A stretch of 64,000 bases of DNA from Pseudolabrys sp. Lineage in GTDB: Bacteria > Pseudomonadota > Alphaproteobacteria > Rhizobiales > Xanthobacteraceae. The notes beneath the pieces are model-generated. The model saw only the letters and a list, made by a program, of their open reading frames with translations. It made no database searches and was not told the DNA's origin. The translations under genes and the position numbers were made by a program. Below are positions 28,797-38,295 of this stretch, one piece after another. The DNA is taken from positions 1 through 64,000 of the forward strand of contig JAURVZ010000093.1 of assembly GCA_030655215.1 (NCBI GenBank). Direction: 5' to 3'. Each line of letters starts with the position of its first letter. The first letter of the stretch is position 1.

Positions 28797-29537
28797 CTAC
28801 ATCCCCAGATAAAACTGCCGGATCAGATCGTTATTGTTCAACTCATCCGCCGAGTTGCCCTCGAACTCGATCTTGCCATGAACGATGACATAACCGCGGT
28901 CGGCGATGCGCAAAGCCTGGGTGAAGTTCTGCTCGGCCATCAGCACCGTCAGGTTGAAATGCGTCTTGAGCTGGCCGATGGCGTCGATGGTGCGGGCGAC
29001 CAGCAGCGGCGACAGGCCGACTGAGGGCTCATCGACCAGCAGGATGCGCGGATTGAGCATCAGCGCCCGCGCCAAAGCCAGCATCTGCTGCTCGCCGCCG
29101 CTCATCGAGCCGGCGAGCTGGCCCTTGCGCTCGGCCAGGCGCGGGAAGGTCTCGAAGCAGAAGTCGAGATTGGTCTTGATATGCGCTCGCGCCTTCGGGC
29201 GGCTGGCGCCCAGCAGCAAGTTCTCTTCAACCGTCTGGCGCGGAAACAGGCGGCGGCCTTCCGGCACCAGCGCAATGCCGAGATCGACAATCTGCTCGGT
29301 GGTCAGGCCGGCAAGGTCGTGCTTCTCGCCATCGATTTCGGCGATCACCTTGCCCTTGGTCGGCCGCACCCAGCCCATGATGCACTTCATCAAGGTGCTC
29401 TTGCCGTTGCCATTGGTGCCGAGCAGCACGACGGTCTCGCCGCTGCCGACGCGCAGCGACACATTCTCCAGAACGCGCACCGCGCCATAGGCGGCGTCGA
29501 TGCCGTCGACGGTGATGCTGTTGGTGCTATTGGCCAA
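28797..29537 (-). CDS. livF: Liv-type ABC importer ATPase
   Basis: A 246-residue ATPase. Walker A is GTNGNGKST, the signature MSGGEQQML, Walker B ILLVDEPS, and VPEGRRLFPRQTVEENL is characteristic of LivF. It is the last gene of livHMGF and its start overlaps the end of livG by 11 bases. It supplies energy to the importer for an amino-acid-like or aromatic acid substrate. Confidence 0.93.
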   Translation of the reverse strand: MANSTNSITVDGIDAAYGAVRVLENVSLRVGSGETVVLLGTNGNGKSTLMKCIMGWVRPTKGKVIAEIDGEKHDLAGLTTEQIVDLGIALVPEGRRLFPRQTVEENLLLGASRPKARAHIKTNLDFCFETFPRLAERKGQLAGSMSGGEQQMLALARALMLNPRILLVDEPSVGLSPLLVARTIDAIGQLKTHFNLTVLMAEQNFTQALRIADRGYVIVHGKIEFEGNSADELNNNDLIRQFYLGM

Positions 29538-30279
29538 GATAGGCTCCCACCACTTCCTTGTTCTGGATCACGTCGGCGGGTTCGCCATCGGCGATCTTTT
29601 TGCCGGAGACCAGCACGACCAGCCGCTGCGAGAATGTCATCACTGCGCGCATGATGTGTTCGATCATGATGATCGTCACGCCGCGCTCGTTCATGCGGAT
29701 CAGCAGCGCGACGATGTCCTCGACCTCGGAATGCGACAGGCCAGCCATCGACTCGTCGGCGATCAGGAGCTTCGGCTCAGCCGCCATGGCGCGCGCCAGT
29801 TCCAGCTTGCGCATTTCGACCTGCGTCAGGTCGGTGGTGTACTTGCGGGCCTTGGCGTCGAGCGTCACCAGCTTGAGCAATTCCATGCAGCGGTCGTCGA
29901 GCTCGCTCTGCGACAGATGCGTGCCGGGCCGGGCGTTGACAGTATAAAGCAGCGGCACGCGGATATTTTCGGCGACGGTCATGCTGCGGAACGGACGTGG
30001 CAGCTGGAAGCTGCGCGCCAGGCCCTGCCGGGTGCGCTGGTGCGCCACCATGCCGTCGACCTTGATGCCGTCGAAAGTGATGCTGCCGGTTTCGTTTTGC
30101 AGAGCGCCGCAGATGCAATTGACCAAGGTGCTCTTGCCCGAGCCGTTCGGGCCGATCAGGCCGAGGCGCTGGCCGCGCGGCACTGACAGGTTAACGCCAT
30201 CGAGCGCGACGAAGCCGCCGAAGCGCTTGCCGAGCTGCTCGATTTCCAGCAACGGAGCCGCCGTGTGAATGTCGGTCAT
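29527..30279 (-). CDS. livG: Liv-type ABC importer ATPase with atypical signature
   Basis: A 250-residue ATPase. Walker A GPNGSGKST is normal. The ABC signature, which in LivG is close to LSYGQQR, reads LTQVEMRK here, and Walker B reads LLIADES instead of LLLDEP. The C-terminal LivG extension (VLVSGKKIADGEPADVIQNKEVVGAYLG) is present. It overlaps livM by 4 bases. With the normal LivF signature it may form a pair with one degenerate catalytic site. Confidence 0.9.
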   Translation of the reverse strand: MTDIHTAAPLLEIEQLGKRFGGFVALDGVNLSVPRGQRLGLIGPNGSGKSTLVNCICGALQNETGSITFDGIKVDGMVAHQRTRQGLARSFQLPRPFRSMTVAENIRVPLLYTVNARPGTHLSQSELDDRCMELLKLVTLDAKARKYTTDLTQVEMRKLELARAMAAEPKLLIADESMAGLSHSEVEDIVALLIRMNERGVTIIMIEHIMRAVMTFSQRLVVLVSGKKIADGEPADVIQNKEVVGAYLGQ

Positions 30280-31289
30280 GGCTTCGCTCCCTTACGCGAC
30301 TTGCCAAACCAGTCTTGATACAGGCCGACAATGCCGCGCGGCGCGATGATGACGAAGAAGATCAGCAGCAGGCCAACGATGAGCAGATTGACCGCCGAGG
30401 ATATGGTCACCGTCGCCACCTGTTGCAGCGTGCCGAGCAACAGCGCGCCGACCAGAGGGCCGACCCATGACGTCGTGCCGCCGATCATCGGCATGGCGAT
30501 GGAGTTTACGGCGTAGGACAGGTTGAAGGCCGAGGCAGGCTCGACATAGCCGATGTAATAGGGGAAGGGCGCGCCGGCCATGCCCATCAGCGCGCCGGAG
30601 ACGACGGTGGCAACGAGCTTGAGCCGCAGTGTCGGCACGCCGGAGGCTTCCGCCGCCAGTTCATCGTCGCGGATAGTGGCGAAGCCGACGCCGAGCCAGG
30701 AGCGCTCGATCAGCCGCGCGCTGGTCAGCGCGATGACCACCAGCAGCAACATCAAGGCAAACAGGAAATGGATGTAGTTGCCGAAGATCGGCACTTCGTT
30801 CGGCGGAATGACATAGGCGCCGCGCGAGCCGCCGACAAAGGACCAGTTGACGATGAAGGTCTCCATCACGACCGTCAGCGCCAGCGTGGCAATGGCGAAG
30901 AACACGCCGCGCAGCCGCAAGGTCAGATAGCCCATGCCGAGGCCGACAATGCCGGCGACCAGGCCTGCCAGCACGATCAACACCGGCAATGGCAGCGGGA
31001 AGATGAGCTTCATCGGCGCAATCAGCCAATCCGGCATCAGCGTGTCGATCTTCTGGCCAACCGTGTAGAAAAAGATGGTCGTGTAGACGCCAATGGCGAA
31101 GAAGCCGGCAGAGCCGAAATTCACATAGCCGCAATAGCCGCCGAGGATATTCCAGGCGGTGGCCAGCACGATGTATTGCAGCACGACGTAGCCGGCGAAG
31201 AACAGATAGTCGTTGCCGACGAAGTTGAACGTGAAATAAAGCGCCGCGGCGACGGCTGTCAGAACGAGGATGAAGGCTGGTGTGCGCAT
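30276..31289 (-). CDS. livM: Liv-type ABC importer permease
   Basis: A 337-residue inner-membrane permease with about ten helices. Typical features are ILGGYCGYVNFGSAGFFAIGVYT, the cytoplasmic coupling region RDDELAAEASGVP, and GGTTSWVGPLVGALLLG. It directly follows livH with no gap and overlaps livG. Confidence 0.92.
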   Translation of the reverse strand: MRTPAFILVLTAVAAALYFTFNFVGNDYLFFAGYVVLQYIVLATAWNILGGYCGYVNFGSAGFFAIGVYTTIFFYTVGQKIDTLMPDWLIAPMKLIFPLPLPVLIVLAGLVAGIVGLGMGYLTLRLRGVFFAIATLALTVVMETFIVNWSFVGGSRGAYVIPPNEVPIFGNYIHFLFALMLLLVVIALTSARLIERSWLGVGFATIRDDELAAEASGVPTLRLKLVATVVSGALMGMAGAPFPYYIGYVEPASAFNLSYAVNSIAMPMIGGTTSWVGPLVGALLLGTLQQVATVTISSAVNLLIVGLLLIFFVIIAPRGIVGLYQDWFGKSRKGAKP

Positions 31290-32159
31290 CTAGCGTCCAA
31301 ACAATCCGGAGGGCCGCACGGCCAAAGTGAGCAGAAGCAGGCCGAACGACACGGCCGGCGCCCAGGACGGGCCGTAGAACGTCGCGGTGATGCTTTCGAT
31401 GACGCCGATCAGCAGTGCCGCGACCAACGTGCCGGGCAGGCTGCCAAGGCCGCCGAGCACGCAAATGGCGAAGACGCGGCCGATATATTCGCGGCCGGCC
31501 GACGGGATCACCGGCTGGATGATGATGAGGAAGGCGCCGGCCATGGAGGCGGTGGCGATCGATATCGAGAAGGCGATGCGCTTGATCTTGATGGGATCGA
31601 CCGCCATGAGCTGCAGCGCTTGCGGGTCCTGCGACACCGCCATGACGGCGCGGCCGATGAAGGTGCGTGACATGAACAGGATCAGGCCGCCGAACATCGC
31701 AATCGACACCAGGCAGGGCACCAACATGCGGACCGGGAATTCCATCGGTCCCAGGGTGAGACTGCCGCCGATATAGGGCACGTCGACCGAGCGATAGTCG
31801 ACGCCGAACACCAGGTTGAGCCCCACTTCAGTTACGAAGAGTAACCCGAAGAAGAAAGCGAGGCCGCGCAGCGAGTCCTGGCCGTGCTTTTCGAACGACT
31901 GGTAGTAGATCTGATAGATCACGGTGCCGAGTGCATAGAAGGCGGGCAGGGCAATGATCGCGATCAGGATCGGATCGACGCCGAAGTGTACGTTGACGAT
32001 GTACGCAATGTACGAGCCAAGGATGATGAAGCCCGGATGCGCGATGTTGACGATGTCGAGCATACCGAACGATATCGAGATGCCCGCCGTCACCGCAGCA
32101 TAGAAGCCGCCGAGCATAAGCCCGGCGATGATGGCATTGATCAGAAGGTCGAATTCCAT
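31290..32159 (-). CDS. livH: Liv-type ABC importer permease
   Basis: A 289-residue permease with LINAIIAGLMLGGFYAAVTAGISISFGMLDIVNIAHPGF, the LivH hallmark, at its N terminus. I start it at ATG 32159 (MEFDLL). A longer frame to 32207 adds a polar stretch with no family match. It is the first gene of the operon; the 239 bases upstream to the cupin gene hold the promoter, but no clear operator is seen. Confidence 0.92.
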   Translation of the reverse strand: MEFDLLINAIIAGLMLGGFYAAVTAGISISFGMLDIVNIAHPGFIILGSYIAYIVNVHFGVDPILIAIIALPAFYALGTVIYQIYYQSFEKHGQDSLRGLAFFFGLLFVTEVGLNLVFGVDYRSVDVPYIGGSLTLGPMEFPVRMLVPCLVSIAMFGGLILFMSRTFIGRAVMAVSQDPQALQLMAVDPIKIKRIAFSISIATASMAGAFLIIIQPVIPSAGREYIGRVFAICVLGGLGSLPGTLVAALLIGVIESITATFYGPSWAPAVSFGLLLLTLAVRPSGLFGR

Positions 32160-32398
32160 GCCGGCCTCAGGCGAAGCAGGAAGGCGCTGGGCGCGCGACG
32201 CAACCATGCCTCAGCATGGCCGACTGACCGGTCCGATTGGACAGCATTTCCCCCTCCGAAAACTTACTTTTTATTGTCGTCCAGCGCGCACTGTGCAGGA
32301 AGCACAGCGGCTTGGCTAGCCTGTTGATGCCGCACTGGGGATTTCCCCGGCGCGGCAAAACGCGTCGTGCGCTTGTCGTCAGTGGGCGAACACTACGC

Positions 32399-32848
32399 TT
32401 AAGCGGCGGCCTGTGGGCGGACGCCCTCCGGCAACGGCATCGGCGCGTTGGCGCTGTCTTTGAACTCGACAGTCATGAACACCATCTCCTGATCGCCGAG
32501 ATTTTGCAGGTCGTGCACTTTGAACTGATCCTTGCCGTAAGTCTCGTGGCGCGTCTCGCCGGGCACATAGGTGTACTCAACCGTGGTGCCGTCATGCACA
32601 TGCTGACGGCCGCGGCCGCCGGACACAGCGGTCCAGAAATAATCCAGCACGTGACGATGGAAGCCGATGCGCTCGCCGGGCGCGAGACGGATGATCCAGA
32701 CGCGGGTGCGTTCGTTTTCCGACAGCAACGTCGAGCCGACGCAAGGGTTGGGGTTGGCGGCTTCGCGCGCGAACTCGGCGGCGATATCCGGCGCCCATTG
32801 CGACGTGTCTTTTTTCTCGGCCGACTTGTCGAGCATGGTGAGCGCCAT
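32399..32848 (-). CDS. Cupin-domain protein
   Basis: A 149-residue single cupin. Metal-ligand-like positions appear in RIGFHRHVLDYFWTAVSGG and in GETRHETYG. Small cupins in catabolic clusters can be dioxygenases, isomerases or sensors; there is no way to choose here. It is divergent from the FAD monooxygenase gene with a 63-base shared promoter gap, which suggests joint control. Confidence 0.75.
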   Translation of the reverse strand: MALTMLDKSAEKKDTSQWAPDIAAEFAREAANPNPCVGSTLLSENERTRVWIIRLAPGERIGFHRHVLDYFWTAVSGGRGRQHVHDGTTVEYTYVPGETRHETYGKDQFKVHDLQNLGDQEMVFMTVEFKDSANAPMPLPEGVRPQAAA

Positions 32849-32911
32849 AAGAATTCCTCCAATGCCTGTTTGATGCCAATATAGCCGAAACAGAAGCGGA
32901 CGGAAAGATTG

Positions 32912-34141
32912 GTGGATTCCTTGGCAGCATCGCAGGGCAGGCGCGCCATCGTCATTGGCGGTTCAATGAGCGGGCTGCTTAGTGCGTTGCAGTTGCGCCG
33001 CGCCGGGTGGGACGTCGATATTTACGAACGCGTCGAAGGCGAACTGTCCGGACGCGGCGCCGGCATCATTGCCCAACCGGAGCTGATCAAGCGGCTGCGT
33101 GGGCTGGGCCTCGCCACCGAGGACCTCGGTGTTCATTTCGCGCGGCGGCAGATCATCGATGTGCAGGGCCGCGTCACCCGCGAGATCGAGTGTCCGCAGA
33201 TCGCGACGGCGTGGGAGCGCGTTTACCGGCTGCTGCGCGATGGTTTCCCGCCGGAGCGCTATCATCGCGGCAAGGCGCTGGCCAAGGTGACGCAGGATGC
33301 GCGGGCGGTGCACGCGCATTTTTCCGATGGCGAAACTGCCGGGGCGGATTTGCTCATCGGTGCCGACGGCATTCGCTCGACCGTGCGCCAGCAATTCCTG
33401 CCCGACGTGGCGCCGCTTTATGCCGGCTATACGGCATGGCGGGCGCTGATTGCGGAGGAGGCATTTCCGCCGGAGACGCACGCGGCCGTCTTCGACAGCA
33501 TGGCCTTCGGCCTGCCGCCCGGCGAGCAATTCCTCAGTTATCCGGTGGCCGGGCCTGACAACGATCTGCGGGTGGGCCGCCGCCGCACCAATGTCATCTG
33601 GTATCGCCCCGCCGACGAGCACAGCAAGCTGCCCTGGCTGCTGACCGACGACAGCGGCAAGACGCACGCGCTATCGATTCCGCCGCACCTGATCCGGCGC
33701 GAGGCCATTGCCGAGATGCGTGCTTCGGCCGAGCGGCTGCTGGCGCCGCAATTCCGCGCCGTCGTGCGGCTGATCGAGGAGCCGTTGCTGCAGCCGATCT
33801 ACGATCTATTGTCGCAGCGCATGGCTTTCGGACGCGTCGCGATTGTTGGCGATGCGGCGTTTGTCGCGCGGCCGCATGTCGGCGCCGGTGTGTCGAAGGC
33901 GTCCGACGATGCCGCAGCTCTGGTCGCGGCGCTACAGGCGACCAGCGATGTCGAAAGCGCGCTGAAAGCGTTCGAGGCGGCGCGTCTGCCAGAAAACGGC
34001 CGCATCATCGAATGGGCGCGCCATCTCGGCGCGTTTTTGCAAGCCAGCCAGACCGAAGCGGAAGCGGCGCGCGCCGGCAAACATTCGTCCGACGCCGCGG
34101 TCATTGTCGAGACCGCGACGTTGGACTTTCTTTACGCCTAG
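32912..34141 (+). CDS. FAD-dependent aromatic hydroxylase
   Basis: About 409 residues of class A flavoprotein monooxygenase. The FAD-binding GGSMSGL follows a beta strand at the N terminus (the GGS form seen in 2,6-dihydroxypyridine hydroxylase-type enzymes), then LIGADGIRSTVR, and VAIVGDAAFVARPHVGAGVSKASDDA, the GD motif. Class A enzymes add one oxygen to a hydroxylated ring. Start is GTG 32912 (ribosome site GGAAAG) or TTG 32909. It converges on the amidohydrolase gene with a shared CTAG stop. Confidence 0.85.
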   Translation: MDSLAASQGRRAIVIGGSMSGLLSALQLRRAGWDVDIYERVEGELSGRGAGIIAQPELIKRLRGLGLATEDLGVHFARRQIIDVQGRVTREIECPQIATAWERVYRLLRDGFPPERYHRGKALAKVTQDARAVHAHFSDGETAGADLLIGADGIRSTVRQQFLPDVAPLYAGYTAWRALIAEEAFPPETHAAVFDSMAFGLPPGEQFLSYPVAGPDNDLRVGRRRTNVIWYRPADEHSKLPWLLTDDSGKTHALSIPPHLIRREAIAEMRASAERLLAPQFRAVVRLIEEPLLQPIYDLLSQRMAFGRVAIVGDAAFVARPHVGAGVSKASDDAAALVAALQATSDVESALKAFEAARLPENGRIIEWARHLGAFLQASQTEAEAARAGKHSSDAAVIVETATLDFLYA

Positions 34142-35205
34142 AGGCCCAGCAGCTTCTTGGCATTGCCGCCGCACAGAGCAGCGCGGGTCGCGTCATCGAG
34201 ACCCTCGACCGAGTTGATATGGCCGATCGGGTCGTATTCCAGCATGTCGAACGGATAGTCCGTGCCCATGATGATCTTCTCGACGCCGAACACTTCAATC
34301 AGCGCGGCGAGCTGATGCGGCGTGAACACGATGTTGTCGACGTAGACCTTCTTCAAATACTCGGTCGGTGGCTTGGGCAGGCCTGCATTTGAATCCGAGC
34401 GCGCGCCCCAGGCGTGATCGATGCGGCCGGAATAGCCGCCGAGATAGCCGCCGCCATGCATGGCGAAGATCTTCAAGTCAGGATGGCGCTCCAGCACGCC
34501 GTCGAAGATCAGATAGTGCAGCGCCAATGTCGTCTCGAACGGATTGCCGACGACATTGTTGAAATAGAAGCGCGACAGCCGCTGGCCTTCGGTGAAGCCG
34601 TTCGGATGAATGGCGACCAGCGCGCCGAGTTCTTCCGCCTTTTTCCAGAACGGCGCGAAAGCCGGATCCGACAATTCCTTGCCGTGAACATTGGTCAGGA
34701 TCTCGACGCCCTTGAACTTGAGCGTCTTCATCACATGCTCAAGCTCTTTGGCCGCCTCAACGCCATCCTGCATCGGCACGGTGCCCATCGGGATGAAGCG
34801 ATCCGGATGTTTAGAGACGAATTCGGCGACGCCTTCATTGATCATGCGCGCGGCCGGCACGGCATATTCCAGCGCGACCGAATGATAGAGCTGCGGCGGT
34901 GGCGGCATCACCAGCTGCACGTCGACGCCCATCTCGTCCATGATCTTGAAGCGCTGGTCATAGCTGACCATGCATTCGCGGATGTCGCCTTCCTGCTTGG
35001 AATTGATCGCGCGGGTCTCGTCATTCGAGAAATTGGCGAGGGGAATGGTCGACACATCAAGATGCGGCTTGATGAAAGCGCCGGCCCGCGGAATGGCAAT
35101 GTGCGTATGCGCGTCGATGGTGATTGATGTCGGGCGCTGGTCGCGGCCCGGCTTGCCGTGCTTGCGCGCTGCCGTGTTGGCATATTTGTTCCAGAGTGCC
35201 GCCAT
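34138..35205 (-). CDS. Amidohydrolase-2 family metal-dependent hydrolase/decarboxylase
   Basis: A 355-residue TIM-barrel enzyme of PF04909. The first metal motif is IDAHTHIAIP, and later features are AIHPNG, MHGGGYLGGY and IIMGTDYPFDM. The family includes ACMSD, gamma-resorcylate decarboxylase and ring-product hydrolases. ATG 35205 gives a normal length; the open frame continues upstream without support. Next to a ring hydroxylase it is a good candidate for a decarboxylation or hydrolysis step. Confidence 0.85.
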   Translation of the reverse strand: MAALWNKYANTAARKHGKPGRDQRPTSITIDAHTHIAIPRAGAFIKPHLDVSTIPLANFSNDETRAINSKQEGDIRECMVSYDQRFKIMDEMGVDVQLVMPPPPQLYHSVALEYAVPAARMINEGVAEFVSKHPDRFIPMGTVPMQDGVEAAKELEHVMKTLKFKGVEILTNVHGKELSDPAFAPFWKKAEELGALVAIHPNGFTEGQRLSRFYFNNVVGNPFETTLALHYLIFDGVLERHPDLKIFAMHGGGYLGGYSGRIDHAWGARSDSNAGLPKPPTEYLKKVYVDNIVFTPHQLAALIEVFGVEKIIMGTDYPFDMLEYDPIGHINSVEGLDDATRAALCGGNAKKLLGL

Positions 35206-35379
35206 GTCGCTTGCCTTTGCTGTGAGTGCGTTCCGGTTTTCTATAATTCGACGATCGGAAATTGTACACGCGTTCGTCTGATGCAGTGTGCGATAGATTT
35301 GATTACTCTGGCTATCGATCTTTTCGCAGGCAGAAGGCACAATGCGATGCCACGTTTTTAAGCAAGGACGATCTGCACG

Positions 35380-36315
35380 ATGAGCAAGGCGAGCACTGCG
35401 CACGGAATGATTGCAGTCGACAAGATGGGCGGCAAGGTGCTGTTCCTCAATCCCGACACCTATGTCACCGAAGTGACGCTCGATAGCTTCCCGCGCACGG
35501 TGCATGAATTGCTGGTGCTGCCGGAGCGCGGCCTTGCCTATGTGCCGATCTATGGCGACGGCATTCACGGCAAGAACCCGAACCCCGGTCGCGTCATTGC
35601 CCTGATCGACCTGAAGAGTCGCAAGCATATCGGCGATATCGACCTGCACCCTTATGTCTCGCCGCATACATTGAAACTGGCGCCGGACGGACTGATCTAC
35701 GTCACCTGCGAGAACAGCGGCGTGATCGCGGCCATCGACCCGGCCAGCAATACGATGATCGACGCCATCGGCTTCGGTTCAACCAATGGCCACCGGCTGA
35801 TCATTTCACAGGATGGCCAGCGGCTCTACACCGAGAACGAGGAGGACGCCGATATCTCGGTGATCGACCTGCCCAACCGCAAACTGCTCGGCAAGATCAA
35901 GACGCCGCGCGCGCTCGGCGGCATCACCATCAGCGCCGACGGCAGGACCCTCATCGCCGTCGACGATGACCAGCCCAATTTGTTCGTGATCGACACCGTC
36001 AAGGGTGAGGTGACGCGCACCATCGCGCTGGAGAATGTGCCGAAACCGGCGCAGATCGCGCGTTTCCGCGAGGACCACAAAGTGCTCGCGGTCAGCAGCC
36101 TCGCCGCCAGCACGGTGACCTTGTTCGACGGCGATCTCGCCAACCAGACGACAATCCCGGTCGGCAAGGGCGCTATGGACATGGCCTTCCGCGGCGATGA
36201 CCTGTTCGTCGGCTGTCAGTTCGACGGCACGATCCATGTCATCGACGTGCCGTCGCGCAAGGTCCGGCATTCCTTCGCCTGCGGCACCGGCGTTGAATCG
36301 CTCGGCTTCTTTTAG
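35380..36315 (+). CDS. YVTN-type beta-propeller protein
   Basis: A 311-residue protein built from repeated beta-propeller strands with NHL/YVTN-like motifs such as HTLKLAPDGLIYVTCENSGVIAAIDPAS and RLIISQDGQRLYTENEEDADISVIDL. No signal peptide is evident, so it should be cytoplasmic unless the start is wrong. It could be a lactonase-like enzyme or a binding scaffold. It is divergent from the amidohydrolase gene and converges on the next gene with a 4-base overlap. Confidence 0.8.
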   Translation: MSKASTAHGMIAVDKMGGKVLFLNPDTYVTEVTLDSFPRTVHELLVLPERGLAYVPIYGDGIHGKNPNPGRVIALIDLKSRKHIGDIDLHPYVSPHTLKLAPDGLIYVTCENSGVIAAIDPASNTMIDAIGFGSTNGHRLIISQDGQRLYTENEEDADISVIDLPNRKLLGKIKTPRALGGITISADGRTLIAVDDDQPNLFVIDTVKGEVTRTIALENVPKPAQIARFREDHKVLAVSSLAASTVTLFDGDLANQTTIPVGKGAMDMAFRGDDLFVGCQFDGTIHVIDVPSRKVRHSFACGTGVESLGFF

Positions 36316-37214
36316 GCCCGTTTGCCGCGCTTTAGCTTGGCCTGCTTTTCCAGCACAGCGCAGACCGCGGCGGTGTCCTTGGCGCCCAGGCCTTGCTTCA
36401 TCGCCTTGATGTAGACCGGCTTCGAGGCGTCGAACATCGGCGTCGGCACCTTGATCTGCTTGGCGTAGGCGCCGATCACCTGCATGTCCTTGTCCCAGAC
36501 ATCGATCTTCATGGTGACGTCGTCGTAATTGCCCTTCACCATCATCGGTGCGCGCAGTTCAAACACGCGTGAATTGCCTGCGCCATCGCGCACCAGATCG
36601 AAGATCGCCTGCGGCGGCAGGCCGGCCTTCATGCCAAACACCATGGCTTCAGCCGAGGCAACGTTGTTGATCGCCACCAGCAGATTGGCGACATATTTCA
36701 TCTTGCTGCCATTGCCGAAGGCGCCGACGTCATAAACCCTGCGGCCGAAGGCCTCGAACATCGGCTTCAGTTTCTTGATCAGTTTCGTGTCGCCGCTGGC
36801 GTAGAAGACGAGGTCGGCATTGCGCGCCTGCGCGCCGGTGCCGCTGACCGGCGTGTCGAGCATCGTATGCCCGGCCTTGCTGAAAACTTTCAGCGCCTTT
36901 TCCTTGTCGGCAATGGTGAAGGTGCTCATCTCGACAATGAGCTTGTTCTTCAGCTTTGCCGCGGCGATCTGCTTCGCCACATCCATCAGCGCCTGCGGCT
37001 TCGGCAGGCTGGTCAGCACCGTCGGCACTTTGGAAGCGACATCGGCCGGGCTCTCGGCGATCTCGACACCGGCGGCCTGCGCTGCGCGTCGCGCTGCGGC
37101 GCTGACGTCATAGCCGATCACCTGCCAGCCGGACTTCACCAGGTTGCGGGCAAAAGATCCGCCCATGATGCCGAGGCCGATGACGCCGACCGTGCCTTTT
37201 TTCTTCTTCGCCAT
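36312..37214 (-). CDS. 3-hydroxyisobutyrate dehydrogenase-family oxidoreductase
   Basis: A 300-residue beta-hydroxyacid dehydrogenase. The Rossmann motif GVIGLGIMGGSFARNL, substrate loop DTPVSGTGAQARNADL and catalytic lysine in GNGSKMKYVANLL are all visible. ATG 37214 begins MAKKKKG. It is divergent, 94 bases apart, from a second member of the same family at 37309. Confidence 0.88.
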   Translation of the reverse strand: MAKKKKGTVGVIGLGIMGGSFARNLVKSGWQVIGYDVSAAARRAAQAAGVEIAESPADVASKVPTVLTSLPKPQALMDVAKQIAAAKLKNKLIVEMSTFTIADKEKALKVFSKAGHTMLDTPVSGTGAQARNADLVFYASGDTKLIKKLKPMFEAFGRRVYDVGAFGNGSKMKYVANLLVAINNVASAEAMVFGMKAGLPPQAIFDLVRDGAGNSRVFELRAPMMVKGNYDDVTMKIDVWDKDMQVIGAYAKQIKVPTPMFDASKPVYIKAMKQGLGAKDTAAVCAVLEKQAKLKRGKRA

Positions 37215-37308
37215 CGCACTATTCTCCCTCTGCACCGTTGCTCCAAAGCAAGGCTTCGTGTTTGCATCTGTTTATGGCGCGCTGCCGCGCCTGTCGAGTG
37301 GAGACACC

Positions 37309-38196
37309 ATGCAAATCGGTTTAGCGGGCTTGGGCGCCATGGGCGCCAACATCGCGGCGCGGCTTCTGGACACCGGGCATCAGCTCACAGTGTGGAATCG
37401 CAATGCCGAGAAAACAAAACCGCTCGTTGCAGCGGGCGCCAAGTTGGCGACATCTCCGGCGGCTTTGGCCGATGCATCGGACATTGTGCTGACCATTCTC
37501 ACCGATGGCGCGGCGATCGACGCGGTGTACAACGGCCCGAACGGTCTCTTGTTTGGCGATGTGAAAGGCAAGCTGCTCATCGAGATGAGCACAGTGGCGC
37601 CGAAGATCGAAACCGATCTTGCCGAGAAAGTGCGCGCCAAGGGCGCCGCCTTTGTCGAGTGCCCGGTCGGCGGTTCCACCGGTCCGGCGCGGCAGGGCAA
37701 GTTGCTTGGCCTGATGGGTGGCGAACCAGCCGACGCCGAACGTGCACGGCCGGTCCTCGAACAGCTCTGCCGCAAGGTGGAACATTGCGGTCCGGTTGGC
37801 GCCGGCTCGGCGATGAAGCTGGCTATCAATCTGCCGCTGATGGTGGCGTGGCAAGCCTATGGCGAAGCCTTCGCGCTGGCGCGGCAGGCCGGCCTCGACT
37901 CCAAACGCATCATGGATATTTTCGTCGAGAGCAGCGGCGCCAATAATGGCTTGAAGACGCGCGCCGACATGATCGTCGCCATGCTCGACGGCCGCGATCC
38001 CGGGCCGACGACTTTCACCATCGACAATGCGCGCAAGGATTTGCGTACCATGATCGATGCCGGCACGGCAGCCGGCGCCGACATGATCACGGCCAAGGCG
38101 GCGCTCGCCGGCTTCGACGATGCCTCGGCGAACGGGCAGGGCGATGGCGACGGCGCGCGCCTGTCGGTCTACTGGTCGGGGCGAAAGAAGAAGTAA
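37309..38196 (+). CDS. 3-hydroxyisobutyrate dehydrogenase-family oxidoreductase (second copy)
   Basis: A 295-residue paralogue. GLAGLGAMGANIAARLL binds the dinucleotide, ECPVGGSTGPARQGKL is the substrate loop and GAGSAMKLAINL holds the catalytic lysine. ATG 37309 follows GGAG; the open frame runs 55 codons further upstream without family features. The two divergent copies are clearly different proteins, so this is not a recent duplication. Confidence 0.88.
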   Translation: MQIGLAGLGAMGANIAARLLDTGHQLTVWNRNAEKTKPLVAAGAKLATSPAALADASDIVLTILTDGAAIDAVYNGPNGLLFGDVKGKLLIEMSTVAPKIETDLAEKVRAKGAAFVECPVGGSTGPARQGKLLGLMGGEPADAERARPVLEQLCRKVEHCGPVGAGSAMKLAINLPLMVAWQAYGEAFALARQAGLDSKRIMDIFVESSGANNGLKTRADMIVAMLDGRDPGPTTFTIDNARKDLRTMIDAGTAAGADMITAKAALAGFDDASANGQGDGDGARLSVYWSGRKKK

Positions 38197-38203
38197 CTTG
38201 AGC

Positions 38204-38292
38204 CGTCATGCCCGGCCTTGTGCCGGGCATCCACGTCTTGCTTCAATAAAACAATAAAGACGTGGATGGCCGGGACAAGCCCGGCCATGACG
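38204..38292. repeat. Palindromic repeat, CGTCATGCCCGGGC family
   Basis: CGTCATGCCCGGCCTTGTGCC and its facing arm ending CCCGGCCATGACGG surround an AT-rich loop. It sits between convergent genes. Confidence 0.88.
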
Positions 38293-38295
38293 GAA

